This document shows, piece after piece, positions 1-10,885 of a stretch of DNA of 64,000 nucleotides. The DNA is from Astropecten irregularis (Eukaryota; Echinodermata; Asteroidea; Paxillosida; Astropectinidae): assembly GCA_963971285.1 (NCBI GenBank), contig OZ020247.1, positions 16,140,614 through 16,204,613 of the forward strand, written 5' to 3'. The notes below the pieces were generated by a model. That model was not told where the DNA came from and did no database searches. It saw nothing but the letters and a program-made list of their open reading frames with translations. The position numbers and the translations under genes are program-made. Position 1 is the first letter of the stretch, and the number at the start of each line of letters is the position of its first letter.

Positions 1-256
1 ACATGAAACTGTGCAGCGGCTGTGAACCACTTCCCATAGACTTATGTATTATTTTAAGCCATAGCCAGGTGAAATCAGACATGGCCTTTTCAAGAATAAC
101 ATCACATACACTATGCCCCTTTACTGGCTTTTAAAACACATTATGCATGTGCATGTTTCGTTCAAAATCAGGTTTCACTTTTTGCTGTTATACTCATCGG
201 GTATAAAATTGCAGTTTTTGTCTTATATTTCTGAATTGCGAATTTGTGATTGCACA

Positions 257-262
257 TTTAAT
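257..262 (-). terminator. Possible ARMC5 poly(A) signal
   Basis: ATTAAA on the minus strand, about 230 nt after the ARMC5 stop. It is the only canonical or near-canonical hexamer I see in 1-492; otherwise this stretch is AT-rich 3' flank with nothing recognisable. Weak evidence. Confidence 0.25.
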
Positions 263-492
263 GCCTTGTAATACTTCCAAATCAATGACTTGCTAAATCC
301 AAAACAATACATATGCTGTAAAGTCCTGAGATCCTGCATGCTCTTACGCTACCAATGAATATCTCATCTGAGAATACTGTTTGAAGCCTTTCTTTGTTTT
401 CGTCCTTCAGGTATTATTATTACATCACCCATCATTCTAAGGACATTTACTAATAACTAGCACTTCTGGAATTGAATACATAATTGTTTTCT

Positions 493-1660
493 TCAGTTTA
501 TGGAAAAAAGGGCATCAGTCATCAATCTCTCTATAGTCTTGAAGGCAGCATCTGCACAGCCTCTCTCTACCAACTCCTGGAAGTGGCTCGCTGACACCTG
601 ACCACTGGTCAGCATGTATATCATGCAAGCACTGGTCAGTTTGGAGCAGCTGTGCTTCAGGCCAAACTGAAAGTGGCTGACCACGGTAAAAGAAACCATG
701 TAATTCTCCACTAGGATGTCGCAGAGCTGATTTTGGACTGACCAAAGGAGAAACCTCCCAGAACAGGCAATGCCCTCCAAGACCGTCTTGCAGCCTTGTG
801 TCAAAGCAGCTCTCATGTGGCAGCATCGTGTCTTGAGACATCCATACAGGATGTGAAGAATCACCACAAGGGCTTCTTGTGAAATCTCCTTGATGGGTAC
901 CATGCTTTGCTCTGATTCCAAGTAGGGGCCCTCCAGGAGGCAGGCGAAGTACTCAGAGCTCCTGACAAGGGTGTCCTTGTGGGTCTGGATCACTGTCTTT
1001 TTGTCCAAGAGGAAGCTTATGTCTGGCTGCTGTTCTACTGCATCAAAGCAACAGACAGTGCATTTCTTGGAAGAAATACCCTCTTGGGAAGCCAAGTGTG
1101 ATGCTCTTGGATGATGCAACTGAAGACTTTCTTGATCTATCTCTACGTGGCTCTCATGTGGAGATGGAGCATCACCTGATGAATCTGGACAATCCATGGC
1201 TTCTTCAACAGCCATACTGATGCTTCCAGCTCTTACAGGATCCTGTTCCCTAACCAAGGCAGTATCTTGATTAAAAGAGGAACTGAACTGCCCGCTTGAT
1301 GTACCCTCTTTTCTGGAAGAATCATCATGATGAGCAGCTGACAAGTCACTGTCTTCTGTTCGAAGGTCTGATGCAGATTTTCCTTCTTCACTCCGTGTTT
1401 TGCTTGCAGTATCCTTTTCAAGATCTTCATTTCCACTTGAAGCATCTGTCCTAAAGCAATCATGCTCTCTTGAATGACAACACTGAATACCTTCTGAAAC
1501 AGCCGAGGTTGTGTGAGACAGGAGCAAGGACGAGAGGTCACATAGGCATTGCACAGCTTTTTCATAAACTACCGAGTCAACACTCCCTCGTTGTAGATAT
1601 TCCAAGAGAAACTGTAGACCCTTATGCTTGATGAGGAGCTTCCTTTTGAGGCTGTTGGAC
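493..1660 (-). CDS. ARMC5: ARMC5 exon 6 with the BTB domain and stop
   Basis: 1168 nt, residues 1103-1491, ending in TGA at 495-493. It opens with the last armadillo-like helices (KRKLLIKHKGLQFLLEYLQ), then an acidic Ser-rich linker, then the BTB domain (DISFLLDKKTVIQTHKDTLV, SEYFACLLEGPYLESEQSM, ISQEALVVILHILYG). The family uses this BTB for CUL3 binding and dimerisation. A C-terminal helical tail follows (ELVERGCADAAFKTIERLM). Confidence 0.92.
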
Positions 1661-4600
1661 CTACAGAAAAAAATGAAACAACAAATCTGATTAGTGATTA
1701 GTAGATGATTTTCATAAAAACACGGATATGCATGTGGATACATCAAGAAAATCTCTAAGTAAGGTTGGAAGTACCATCGCTGGACGTGTGGTCAGGTCAA
1801 GCAGCCAAATGCTATCCTTTTGTCTTGTCTATTACATAACCAAAGATGTGTATACAATGTACATGTAATGCAGAACCTTAAGATGTAGCTTATTAACAAT
1901 CTGCCATATTCCCATTGCACAAGCATTAAAACAAACAAGAGTATTTTAGAAACAAAGGGACCCATATTGCAGAATATTCAAACACTTACTGGCAGATATA
2001 GGGCACAGCAAGAACACATGCCATTCTTCCGTTGGAGGAGTCGGACATAAGAAGACCAAGCATGAGGCTTTGTCTATACTGGCAGGTTGACACCATCAGT
2101 GGGTACAATGGTGAGGCAGTGTCTCCCCACAGCTGGAACTGCTCCGACTCCAGGGTATCCATGCTGCAGACTGAGGTTGTGTCAGATGCCACGTCATCCA
2201 CAATCTCTGCGACTGCATCTGCGTCAGAACCTTGGGCCCTCACCTGATGATCTGTCCCTGAGAAATCTTTGTTGGGAGATTGGGGCGCTAGCTCTGAGGT
2301 CGAATGCCATTTTCTTAATACCCTGACTCTTTTCTGACTAATTAGAGACAGTGGGCTGTCCTCTGTGGAGCGGTAGTCACTTGACAATGATCTGCCCTTC
2401 AGAGATTTTATGTCGCTTCTATCAGCTGTAGGTTCATCCCTGCTTCCCTCACGCCGACTCCTGTCTGAAGAGTGGACCGCCTTTGCATTGCGCTCTCTTT
2501 CAAGCATTTTCCTGGCTATCAGCATTGGGACGTGCTCCAAGAGCAGCTGCTCAAAACACAGTCTGTTCCTTAGAATCCTGTGCAAGGTGCGTTGGCACTT
2601 AGACTGCAGGTAGGAAGAGCTTGGCCGATAGTCAAGCAACACAGAGATCACCGACTCTCGGGCCATGTTGCTGCTTGGGTCGTCCATGTGGGAGTAACGG
2701 GAGAGAAGAGTCACCACCGCATACTCTCTACGTCTAAGTTTTCCTTCTGTTCTTGCTCGACGTATCTCCATTTCCCTTTCAAATTTGGATGTGCCACCCT
2801 TGTCCGTTGGCTCACTCAATCCTCCGATTGGGAACAAGTCTGTGTCTGTTTCTAGATTTTCCAAAGTTGACATTTTTGGGGTCTGGCGGGGAACAGAAGT
2901 GGTCTTACTTTTGCCCGTTCTCATCTTCAAGCTTTTGGTGTGAGGCTCCCTGAAGGTGCCGGTTTTCTTTGCCCCTTCACTGCTGCTTGGACACTGCTGA
3001 TCCTGTGAAACTTTCTTTGCTGGTTTTTGACTTTCCATCAAACATTCTCCATGATCACTTAGAGAAAGACCACTGACAGTTGGTACTAAGGGTTCCTTTA
3101 ATACTTTGGCTTCATCACTGGATTTTTGAATTTCCATTGATTCATTGGTTGAAAAGAGCGAACTTGTGGCATCAGAGGGAGTTCCGCCAGTTACACCGGA
3201 TGCAGACGCTTCGGTAACAGTATCATCCAGGCTGTTAACATCAGCTGTTTCGATGTTAATCAACTGTGGCACATCCTCAGTCTCTGGCAGATTAGATATA
3301 GGCAGCTCCCTCCCTGTGGACAGAGTTGGATGGTCAGCAACGGCAGAATCAGTTTCTTCAACTGTCGGAGAGGCAGAAGTGCTCGGATCGGGCAGAGATT
3401 GACGTTCCCACTGTGGCGAATGCTGGGGTGACCATGTGGGGATGGACTGCGAAGACCATTCAGTGCCATGCTGAGGGGATGACCACTTTGAGAAATACTG
3501 AGGGGAGTGTTGCGGTGACCATCGAGGGGACCAGTTTGGGGATGACATAGGTGAAAAGTCGTACCTGCAGGTTAAACAAAGTACAAGGATAAATACACAG
3601 CTTCCACACAAGCATTGTGTGATTGGCAAAGCTTTCAAATTTTGTGTGACACAATTCACATTATCTCTCATAATCTTGCAGTTTTCTAATCACTAATCAG
3701 CAGATCTGACCTACCTGGGAGGGCTGAGGGACTGAGGGGAAGAGAAGCTTGAGTAACTCCGAGGCGATAACTCCTGACCCATCTTTTCTCGGTGCTGCAA
3801 GAACCACTCCCAGTCAACCGTTGGAGGGGAGTAAGGAGTGGCATCAGGGTTGACGTAAGAATGATAGTTGCTGGGATGCAATGAGGGTGACATTCCTGAT
3901 GCACTCGAGGAATGCGATGGCGAGCTGTTATCCATGCCTTGAGCAACTTGGACCTTGCTGGAGGTAGCTGAGGATGAGTCCTGCGGTGACTGTGATAGTA
4001 AAGGATCCAAGAGCTGGGCCTGCTTTGCTCTAGACAGAAACAATGACCCAGTTGGAAGGTCTGTAGATTCTGTTGCTGGATATTTTGAGCTGTGACCCTG
4101 ATCACTCAAAGGCAAAACCTTCAGTTTTTTGCACACTCCACCACCTTGGCTCTGCAGTCGTTTCTGTTGGCCACTGAGGGTTCGCTTCACTGATCTGTTG
4201 TCTTGATCTTTGCTGGAAGAGGTTGATGGCTTGTTGATGATAATAACTGGGTCTGTGGATTCCTCACATTTTGAATCTATCAAGGGAAAAGAACGGGGAA
4301 AAATATTTAAAATGCAAATTTTGTGATCTAAGAGTCAAATTTCACCTTTAAGAAACTTTGTATGCTGTGACACACCTATGTTATGCTAAGATGTAGTAAT
4401 TAAGTTGCATCTTATGCTTGCTGCAGAATACTCCCTACTCTCCAACACCAATATACACTATCAAAGATGTGTTGACTTTATAGGAAAGAAAATTCATAAT
4501 GTACAGTGATAGATTTCTTACTTGGGTTGGTGTGGCTAGAAGTGTCACTGACTGAACGCATTTCTTCCAGTCTGAGTTGAGTCACAAGAATCGGGATGAA

Positions 4601-7600
4601 TCCACAAGCGGCCAGATAGTTGAGGCTGGGCTCATCATAATAGAAATCCATTAAGGCCACAAGGACAGTCTCGTGGAGTCTCGAGCAATCCTCATCCGAA
4701 CTCTTGAGGATGTTGAGAAGAACTTGCAGCCCCTCCAAGTCCCGGACCCTGACCCTGTTGACAGACTCTTGGCAGCAGAAACACAGGCAGTGGATGTATG
4801 TAGCCCAACCGGCGAATGTGGTGGCCTTGCCTCTTTCAATGAAGATCTCCACTGCACCTGCCTTTCCTGCTGCGACCCTAACCCCCTCAAACACCATCAA
4901 GTTCAGCAAGGCCATCAGGGCATGCTCTTGGATTGACGACTTGGAGTGCGAGAGGAGACCGACCAGGAGGGACACGCCGTTGTCTTCCACAGCCTGCCTT
5001 CCAGCTTCACGGTACGATTTGAGGGCTTCAGTGCTGTGTCCGGATCCAAGATTGTTGGTTATCTCAGCAGCTGTGTGAGCGGCACAGCCGACAAGTTTGA
5101 CATCTTCAGAGTCGAGGCAACTGAGGGTCACCAAGAGTCCCCCCGACTGTAAGATCCCCCAGGTGTGTGGGATGGTGTCGGCAAGCATCCGCAAAGTTCT
5201 CAGTATACTCTGTCGGCAGTTGGAATCGGTGGTCTCCCTCAGGTATCTGACAAGGTGAGGGACGACGTTCTTGCGGTGAATTGCAGCACACAGCCTGGGT
5301 GTTTCGGCAAGGTTGGCAAGAGCCCTGGAAGCTCTGTTGATGATACTGACTGAACTGTGCACACTGAGCACTTCAACTGGATGAAGATAAAACAGAGTTG
5401 ATAAGGCATAAATTACTGAAACATTTGAAACATTATTAAGCTGTTGTTATTATAAAGCATTAAATTACCATTAGTAGTTAAAACATGTACTTCAGGTGCA
5501 AGCCCTAGGAGAGTAACAACATTTGCCTAGGTTTGGAAAAGTTAAGGCAGGGTACATTTTGCCAGCACTGGCATTCTTCCTGCAAACACATTGTTATGCC
5601 GTTTCCTTACTCTGATTGGCCAATTTGCAGTTTTAGAACATACCTCGGGCAAAATTTAGTGAAAGAAGGCTGGCATGAAGTATCGAGAATTGGCCAATCA
5701 GAAGAATGACTGTACTGGCTAAATATACAATTTTAAAAGTTAATGCTTTGATAGCATACACTGCCCACTGCATTGTAATATAGTATGCAATTGCTTGCTT
5801 ACAAGTTTAACACAAACTGAACAGATAGAAGTAAGAAATAAAATGTCCCAAATTTCGGTGTGAAATTATGTTAGGATTATAACATATTGATTCTTCCACC
5901 CCACCCCGAGTGGAACATAATGCACTAACAGTAAAAAAAAAAAAAAGAACCCTGGCAAGTTTATAATGTATAAATTTAACAATCAACACAGATCCCCTTG
6001 CTCTGATTCATGTAGCAGTCTCTATTCTAGGTATTAGCCACTGCACTAGTTCAAAAACAATATGTACCATTCAAAATAAGCAGGCCACCATGTACATGTA
6101 CATGTACAGTAGTTAGTTGCAATGATCGTAACCCTTGGTCTGTATTTAACATGGAACCTCAGGGTAACGATCATCATAATTAGGCCTAGCAAGCAACCAT
6201 GCACTTGACTGGCTGAAGTAGGTTTGATCACATAAGCCCTCTCTGCACTGGACTTTTTCTTCCGATAGGTAAATGAAAAAAGTCCGCACTTGGACTTTCG
6301 AACTTAACTGTGCACGCACGGAAGAATTATCGAGCTATCAAGACTAGGCTCATGAGTGTACCCGACTCGCACTGTCCGCACTGGACTTTTTCATCTCGGA
6401 TAAAAGTGTCTTGGAATTATTTTCTGGGCAGAAGTTGGCTAGTAGAAATGCCCGCACGGGTCTAGAAAAGTAACTGAGAGGAAGACTTCCTGAGACGTCC
6501 GTACTTTGGACGTAAAATGGGTAAGGTACCAAGGGTCTCGGTAAAAAGTCCAGTGCGGACAGGGCTATTGAATATTTTGGGTGATTGTCCACAAATGCAA
6601 GCAAGCTTGTTCAGATTTTGCACATCATCTGTGTAATACATCTTTCATTTTATGAATCTAAATAAATTTTGAAAAATATTTCGTACTTACCTATGGCTGA
6701 AATACCATCAAGTTCATGGACCTTTACAAACACAAGAGAAAAAAAGCCAGCATGACATAATGAAAATTGGCCAAGGTCAAACTCAAAGTAAGCTTACCAA
6801 AATAATGTATGCAGGAAGAATGCTACTGTGGTGAAATATATACAATGCCAAAATTATTTCATATAATTTATTTTGGCAATTGTAAAGTTCGGGACCCTTC
6901 GTCCCGTATTTTTATCACACGCTGGAATGACCGCGAATACGTTCCATTGTGTTTGCTGTGCATAATACAAACACAGGACCTGGGTCCTGAACTTTACAAT
7001 CACCTTTATTTTATCCTGTTCAACATGTTACAGAATGTGTTGTTATGAATCTTGGATTTTAAAGCAATATGAACAAGAACCGCAAATGAATAGACTGATC
7101 CATTAAAGGAAACAAGCTGCTTGAACTGGGCGTATTGCCCAGCTTCTGTTGTTATCCGTCTCGCACACAGACCAACGTAAAACCGTCAGTCAGCACTACG
7201 ACACGCGGTGTGTGTAAAATCTTTGAAGCCTTTTTTCTCGAAAAGTATTTTTGCTGAACGATTTTAGGCTTTATGGACATGCATGTATTCAATGTGACCG
7301 GCCGGTGAATGGGGCGCCGGCTCGCGCGCGCGGCTGCAGCTGCCTCGATTTACGTCACACATTTGGGAAGATTTATGTTAATGAGGGTCCCACTAAAGGG
7401 GCGTAGTAGCTTGGACAAACATTTTCAACATTTTGTTTCTCATAGTTAATCCAGGAAATAATTAGCTCGAGACACAAAATATCATTGTCAATATTTAATA
7501 TAGTACTGTATTGTTTTAAGCAGGAATTATGCAATTTAAATCCTATATCGTGTTCCCTTTAAGCCCCACCCCATTTGTTTCTGACCAATCACACAGTCGT

Positions 7601-8199
7601 GGTTTATGTTCGACATGCGTTCACTTAAGTCCGACAAATGCACACGCGCATACATACGCGCGACAGGAACGTGCAGTGAAGCATTGGAGAGAAACACGTG
7701 TTCATTGCACACGTGTGCAGTGGGAGGGGCTTACTGGATCGGTCTATTGTATGGGGCTGAACTAAAGACAAAGTTAAAGTAAAAAATTTCATTTTGATTT
7801 CGGAGCATTAGCAGCTAATTGATTATTTATTACATTTAAGAACAAAAATAATCAATGTGATTTTTGGGGTCCACTCATTCCCAATCGCCTCAATAATTAC
7901 CGTCAAATTCTTACCCGTATTTTGGACTGGTGTTCTCTGCAGCAGGTCGCGAGGACACTGAGCGCTAGATCCGACACTTTCTCATCATCGCAGGATTTCA
8001 CCACTGACACAACTTCGTCTAAACCTCCCAATTCGCGAAATTCCCTCACGATTTCAAGCGCTTTGCTTTTCCGAACCAGGCTCTGGACCTGCTGGAGTCC
8101 ACTTTGTAAACTATTCGGGGAACGAGAGCTCAATTTCCCTACTATTTCTTTCAAAGAACGCGGAGTACGAGCAGTTTTTCGACTGCTGGAGGCCGCCAT
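493..8199 (-). CDS. ARMC5: ARMC5 orthologue, complete six-exon gene
   Basis: Joined minus-strand exons 8199-7915, 6721-6691, 5376-4522, 4276-3715, 3564-1990 and 1660-493 give 4476 nt (1491 codons plus TGA); all five introns are GT-AG with matching phases (0,1,1,2,2). Residues about 20-380 form an armadillo array (VHELDGISAIVEVL, SRALANLAETPRL). Residues 390-850 are Ser/Pro/Thr-rich. Further armadillo-like helices lie near 858-934 and 1060-1150. A BTB fold occupies about 1316-1420 (PDISFLLDKKTVIQTHKDTL). Human ARMC5 is 935 aa with the same ARM...BTB order, so this protein is much longer, mainly in the middle. The start is the first ATG (8199), in a good context (A at -3, G at +4). Known family role: CUL3 adaptor that ubiquitinates the RNA polymerase II subunit RPB1; the human gene is mutated in adrenal hyperplasia. 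The neighbouring LZTR1 is also a CUL3 adaptor. The function here is inferred by orthology. Confidence 0.93.
1990..3564 (-). CDS. ARMC5: ARMC5 exon 5, WSPQ tract plus armadillo-like segment
   Basis: 1575 nt, residues 578-1103. Residues 579-634 contain repeated Trp-Ser-Pro units (SPNWSPRWSPQHSPQ, then TWSPQHSPQW). A long acidic, Ser/Thr-rich stretch follows, then a helical armadillo-like block (residues 858-934, EYAVVTLLSRYSHMDDPSSN), another disordered piece, and near the end MLGLLMSDSSNGRMACVL, which reads on into exon 6. Acceptor CTGCAG, donor TGCCA|GTAAGT. Confidence 0.9.
3715..4276 (-). CDS. ARMC5: ARMC5 exon 4, Ser/Pro-rich linker
   Basis: 562 nt encoding residues 391-578, low in complexity and probably disordered, with basic patches (QQKRLQSQGGGVCKKLK) and rising SP content towards its end (LSPRSYSSFSSPQSLSPP). 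Acceptor GATAG, donor CCCAG|GTAGGT, phase 2. It supplies the first part of the SP-rich tract that continues in exon 5. Confidence 0.88.
4522..5376 (-). CDS. ARMC5: ARMC5 exon 3, main armadillo array
   Basis: 855 nt between acceptor CATCCAG and donor CCCAA|GTAAGA. It encodes residues 106-391: consecutive helical repeats (NRASRALANLAETPRL, NVVPHLVRYLRETTD, EHALMALLNLMVFEGVRV, YLAACGFIPILVTQL). It is the best conserved part of the protein and presumably the substrate-binding superhelix. Confidence 0.93.
5377..6690 (-). other. ARMC5 intron 2 with inverted-repeat elements
   Basis: A 1.3-kb intron. It contains an inverted repeat with CCAAT-like ends (TGATTGGCCAATT near 5612, and its complement near 5688) and a clear MITE at 6234-6568 listed separately. 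No further coding is seen. Confidence 0.6.
6234..6568. mobile_element. MITE-like element, TIR around GCACTGGACTTTTT
   Basis: The two ends are inverted copies: AGCCCTCTCTGCACTGGACT on the left, and on the reversed right end AGCCCTGTCCGCACTGGACT. The interior (about 335 bp in all) repeats GTCCGCAC/GGACTTT motifs and codes for nothing. The superfamily is not resolved because the target duplication is unclear. Confidence 0.6.
6691..6721 (-). CDS. ARMC5: ARMC5 exon 2, 31-nt microexon
   Basis: This exon is too short for ORF callers. It is found because exon 1 ends in phase 0 whereas exon 3 needs a single leading base. Between an acceptor (TTGTAAAG) and a donor (ATAG|GTAAGT) lie 31 nt reading VHELDGISAI plus one base, which completes the armadillo repeat continuing as VEVLSVHSS in exon 3. 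Confidence 0.88.
6878..7001. mobile_element. Short foldback MITE (124 bp)
   Basis: The ends ATTGTAAAGTTCGGGACCC and, inverted, ATTGTAAAGTTCAGGACCC differ at one base over 19. Non-coding; it lies in ARMC5 intron 1. Family unassigned. Confidence 0.65.
7103..7562. mobile_element. Kolobok/T2-like TTAA element
   Basis: It starts TTAAAGGAAACA and ends with the inverted TTAAAGGGAACA, with TTAA at both borders. The terminus TTAAAGGRR and the TTAA target are those of T2/Kolobok MITEs. The 460-bp interior has a GC-rich patch (GGGGCGCCGGCTCGCGCGCG) and no transposase. It lies in ARMC5 intron 1. Confidence 0.55.
7915..8199 (-). CDS. ARMC5: ARMC5 exon 1 (residues 1-95)
   Basis: It starts with MAASSSRKTARTPRSLKEIV and runs in one frame to EHQSKIR before the donor CGG|GTAAGA at 7914. 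The segment is basic and helical and ends in an armadillo-like repeat (LGGLDEVVSVVKSCDD). The ATG sits in the context AACATGG. It ends in phase 0. Confidence 0.9.
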
Positions 8200-8329
8200 G
8201 TTGTTTTGGTTATTTAATACAAATTGAACGCGTGGTGGCGCTATTTATCTCGATTTTATCTTGTCCCTTTTATTTTGTTCTCTCCACACTCTGTATCTTC
8301 ACTCGACTTGCATGCTTTTGTCATGGTCC

Positions 8330-8457
8330 TCTTTCACCCTTTGAGAAAGATCCCTGCTAGAATCGAAACGTCAGGACCTCCTAACTCCAAGCATTAAATA
8401 TATTTCAGGCCATTATTTTGGTGGATGAGCACTTTGCAGCAGTAGTGTCTTTTCTTT
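8330..8457 (+). repeat. Dispersed repeat with GATCCTGCTAGGATCGAAAC-type core
   Basis: Core AAAGATCCCTGCTAGAATCG followed by AAACGTCAGGACC, then CCTAACTCCAAGC and TTTGGTGGATGAGCAC. Related copies lie at 38455-38640, 39405-39665, 49935-50005 and 58025-58095. A short hairpin followed by GAAAC resembles the hammerhead-like ends of Penelope-type retroelements; that assignment is tentative. Confidence 0.5.
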
Positions 8458-8576
8458 TAATGGAAACAAAATAAATGGTCGTTTTCTTAAGATAATGAAA
8501 GACTTCCCCACCCCACATTTGGGGTTCTTCCCCCTATTCACGATTATCATCACCACCCCATCATTCTTAAAAATTT

Positions 8577-8715
8577 GGAAGAAAAATTGACTGGATCAGT
8601 ATTCGAACCAGCAACTAGTTCTTGGATAGTACTGGCGCTCTTACCAACTGACCTATCCAGACCCATGTTGGTGGTGCCCCTATGATAGTCAATTATCTTT
8701 GCTCTTTTAGCAATC
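8577..8715 (-). repeat. tRNA-derived SINE, family 1
   Basis: On the minus strand, GGTCTGGATAGGTCAGTTGG (A box) is followed by GGTTCGAATACTGATCC (B box) and CCAGTCAATTTTTC. The tRNA fold is degenerate, so it is a SINE head, not a functional tRNA gene. Confidence 0.7.
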
Positions 8716-8824
8716 AGAAGATGTGAAGCCACTCACATACAGCTCCTCAGACTTCATCTCGATCTTTTTCATCAGTATCGCCATGGAGCTCTTCATCTTC
8801 ACCAACTCATAACGTCACAAACAA

Positions 8825-8956
8825 CGGGTGCATTCGTTTAGCTCCCCCGGGTCGACACCAGTCAACCTCGTCTCCATTCTCTTGCTTGTTTTATGCAGTA
8901 AAACACGACCATTCCCAGAAAGGGCTGACCCGGGGAGCTAAACGAATTCACCCAAT
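8825..8956. mobile_element. Foldback MITE, TIR GGGTGCATTCGTTTAGCTCC
   Basis: Left GGGTGCATTCGTTTAGCTCC and the inverted right end GGGTGAATTCGTTTAGCTCC match over 20 bases apart from one change. About 130 bp, non-coding. Confidence 0.65.
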
Positions 8957-9319
8957 ACCAGTCCCCTATCATTCTCAATGGTGCATCATCACCTTGACCT
9001 CCAATATGTCAAATAATAAATTCCAGCCAAGCATGACTTCCATGGATTTAAAATACTTTATTTATCATGTAGAGTACATCATTCGCAATTGAATATTTAA
9101 ATATAACTAGGTGTCAATTATTTAAATATTAAATAATTACAATAATAGAACTAACTCTTCGGCTTTCAACCATTTATATTAAACCATAATTAACGACATC
9201 TCAAAATACTTTCTTTCCTTACATCATATTATTACTTCAATGTACATGATGATGTATAATTTGGTATAAAAAAAATAATGTACAATTTACACATAGAGGT
9301 CACTGCAATAATTTGAATC

Positions 9320-9752
9320 TTAAAGGTACTATCATAGTTTGGTAAAGGTGATAGAACAGCTGCTGTCTGTTCATGATTTGATTTGTTGCGGAATATAAAC
9401 AAACCTGTGAAATTTTCAGCTCAATTGATCATTGGAAACAGTAGAAAATAGCGAAAAACCGTTACAATGTTACACGGAATTGTCAGGTAATAGTAATTGT
9501 GAGGTTTTGACCTCTGAGATCAAACTGTTTTCGGTACTTTGTTTCACTCTTTCTTGAAAAATCATTTCAGGCAGACAATTTTAACAGTATGCTTGTACCA
9601 GGTCTATTTTTATACCCAGTAAGTTGTATGTAAATCTGTGAACATTTCTGTTTTGGTTTCCTACCTAATTTGCTTCATATTTGTTAATTATACTGAATTT
9701 ATGAAGAGGAAATAAATGTTATGAAATTGTAAAAGTATGATACTACCTTTAA
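9320..9752. mobile_element. TTAA element family A, copy 1 (Kolobok/T2-like)
   Basis: TTAAAGGTACTATCATAG on the left, GTATGATACTACCTTTAA on the right. Family A has at least a dozen copies in the window, all about 365-430 bp, with TIR TTAAAGGTAGTATCATACTT and a TTAA at each border. The interior shares CATTTCAGGC and CTGTGAACATTTCTGTTT blocks. Non-coding. Confidence 0.7.
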
Positions 9753-9858
9753 TTGTGGGCATCTTGTTTAAATAACCAAAGAGTGAATGGTCCTGTCTGC
9801 AACTGACCTACCCAAATGGGCCGGACCATGTTTCTCCACGAAACCAGTTGTCTGTGCT

Positions 9859-10223
9859 TTAAAGGTAGTTTCATACTTTGGTTTTTATCAAAGAAATACA
9901 GATTCATGGGCAAATATATCAAGACAGATACAATAACAGTCATCTGTGAAAATTTCAGTCCCATACGTTGCCCACTTTTTGAGAAAACAGTGAAAAACAA
10001 CCACAGTATTTCTTAAGTCCTTTCTCTTTTATTTTTGATCTTTTACAAGATCAAAAAGATTTTCGGGCGTTGTTTTACAAATTTCTGAATAAATACACCA
10101 TTTCAGGCGGAACAAATGTAACGGTATGTTTCTAAAACCACCATCTTCATACCCTGTAAGTTAAACATAAATCTGTGAACATTTCTGTTTTGGTTTCTTA
10201 CCAAAGTATGATACTACCTTTAA
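9859..10223. mobile_element. TTAA element family A, copy 2
   Basis: Full-length copy from TTAAAGGTAGTTTCATACTT to AAAGTATGATACTACCTTTAA-type end, with TTAA on both sides. It lies 106 bp from copy 1. Confidence 0.75.
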
Positions 10224-10373
10224 TAGATACCAAATCCGACACAACGTTTGTTCCTGAAAGTTCAAGTGTTGCCTGCTACAATGAATCTCAAAAATAAAAG
10301 CAGTATGTTGCAGTATATCTGCTATAAATGTACAAAGAATAAAAAAAATCTACTGGCAAGGAACATGGATGAG

Positions 10374-10379
10374 TTTATT
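10374..10379 (-). terminator. Possible LZTR1 poly(A) signal
   Basis: AATAAA on the minus strand, about 340 nt after the LZTR1 stop. If it is used, the 3' UTR includes the SINE at 10432-10565. Confidence 0.3.
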
Positions 10380-10431
10380 TCAGGCTTATCTACAGTTTAA
10401 CAAGGAAGGCCAGGCCCACCATTTCAATCTA

Positions 10432-10565
10432 AAAATATCCGTGAAATTGACTGGAGCGGGATTCGAACCGGCGACCTCCTGAATACCATACAGGCGCTTT
10501 ACCAAATGAGCTATCCAGCCCTATGTTGGTGGTGTCCCTAATAGTCAATTCTCTTTGTTCGTTAG
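10432..10565 (-). repeat. tRNA-derived SINE, family 1
   Basis: Minus-strand head GGGCTGGATAGCTCATTTGG with B box GGTTCGAATCCCGCTCCAG and the common tail CAGTCAATTTCAC. It lies just downstream of the LZTR1 stop, probably in the 3' UTR. Confidence 0.75.
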
Positions 10566-10714
10566 ACAGTCAGAAGCCATGAAACCATGCACACACCGTC
10601 ATATCCCAGGGAACTTCTCACCAGTAAGCAACAAGATGTCACTTGCTGGTACCCTGCTAACCAGTCAGTTGCAGGGAATCAGTTGCAAGATTCCACAGAC
10701 AGCTGGTACCCTGC

Positions 10715-10885
10715 TCACCAGGTATCCGGTGCGTATTTGTCGGACGACCCTGCCCACGATGCATGTGATGGCTCCTCGATGGCTTGCTGCTTCAGGTTGA
10801 CCTTCTGTAGCCGTGCCGCTAAGGCCATGATGATCTCCAAGAGGAGACCGTGGCTCAATATTTTCATTTTGGGGTTCTCCGCAAC
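10715..10885 (-). CDS. LZTR1: LZTR1 last exon (Q)
   Basis: [29 protein letters not shown] then a less conserved tail ending PDTW and TGA at 10717-10715. Acceptor TTGACAG. The stop overlaps a donor-like CTG|GTGAGC, so an alternative extended end is possible. Confidence 0.88.
   Translation of the reverse strand, partial: VAENPKMKILSHGLLLEIIMALAARLQKVNLKQQAIEEPSHASWAGSSDKYAPDTW

Larger units (their letters stand above)
8200..10714. other. Intergenic spacer between ARMC5 and LZTR1
   Basis: The ARMC5 promoter should lie just right of 8199. I see no TATA box; the 100 bp upstream holds GATAAATAGCGCCACCACGC. The spacer also holds a degenerate retroelement end, a tRNA-derived SINE, a foldback MITE and two TTAA elements, listed separately. 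8960-9320 is AT-rich without recognisable content. Confidence 0.6.
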
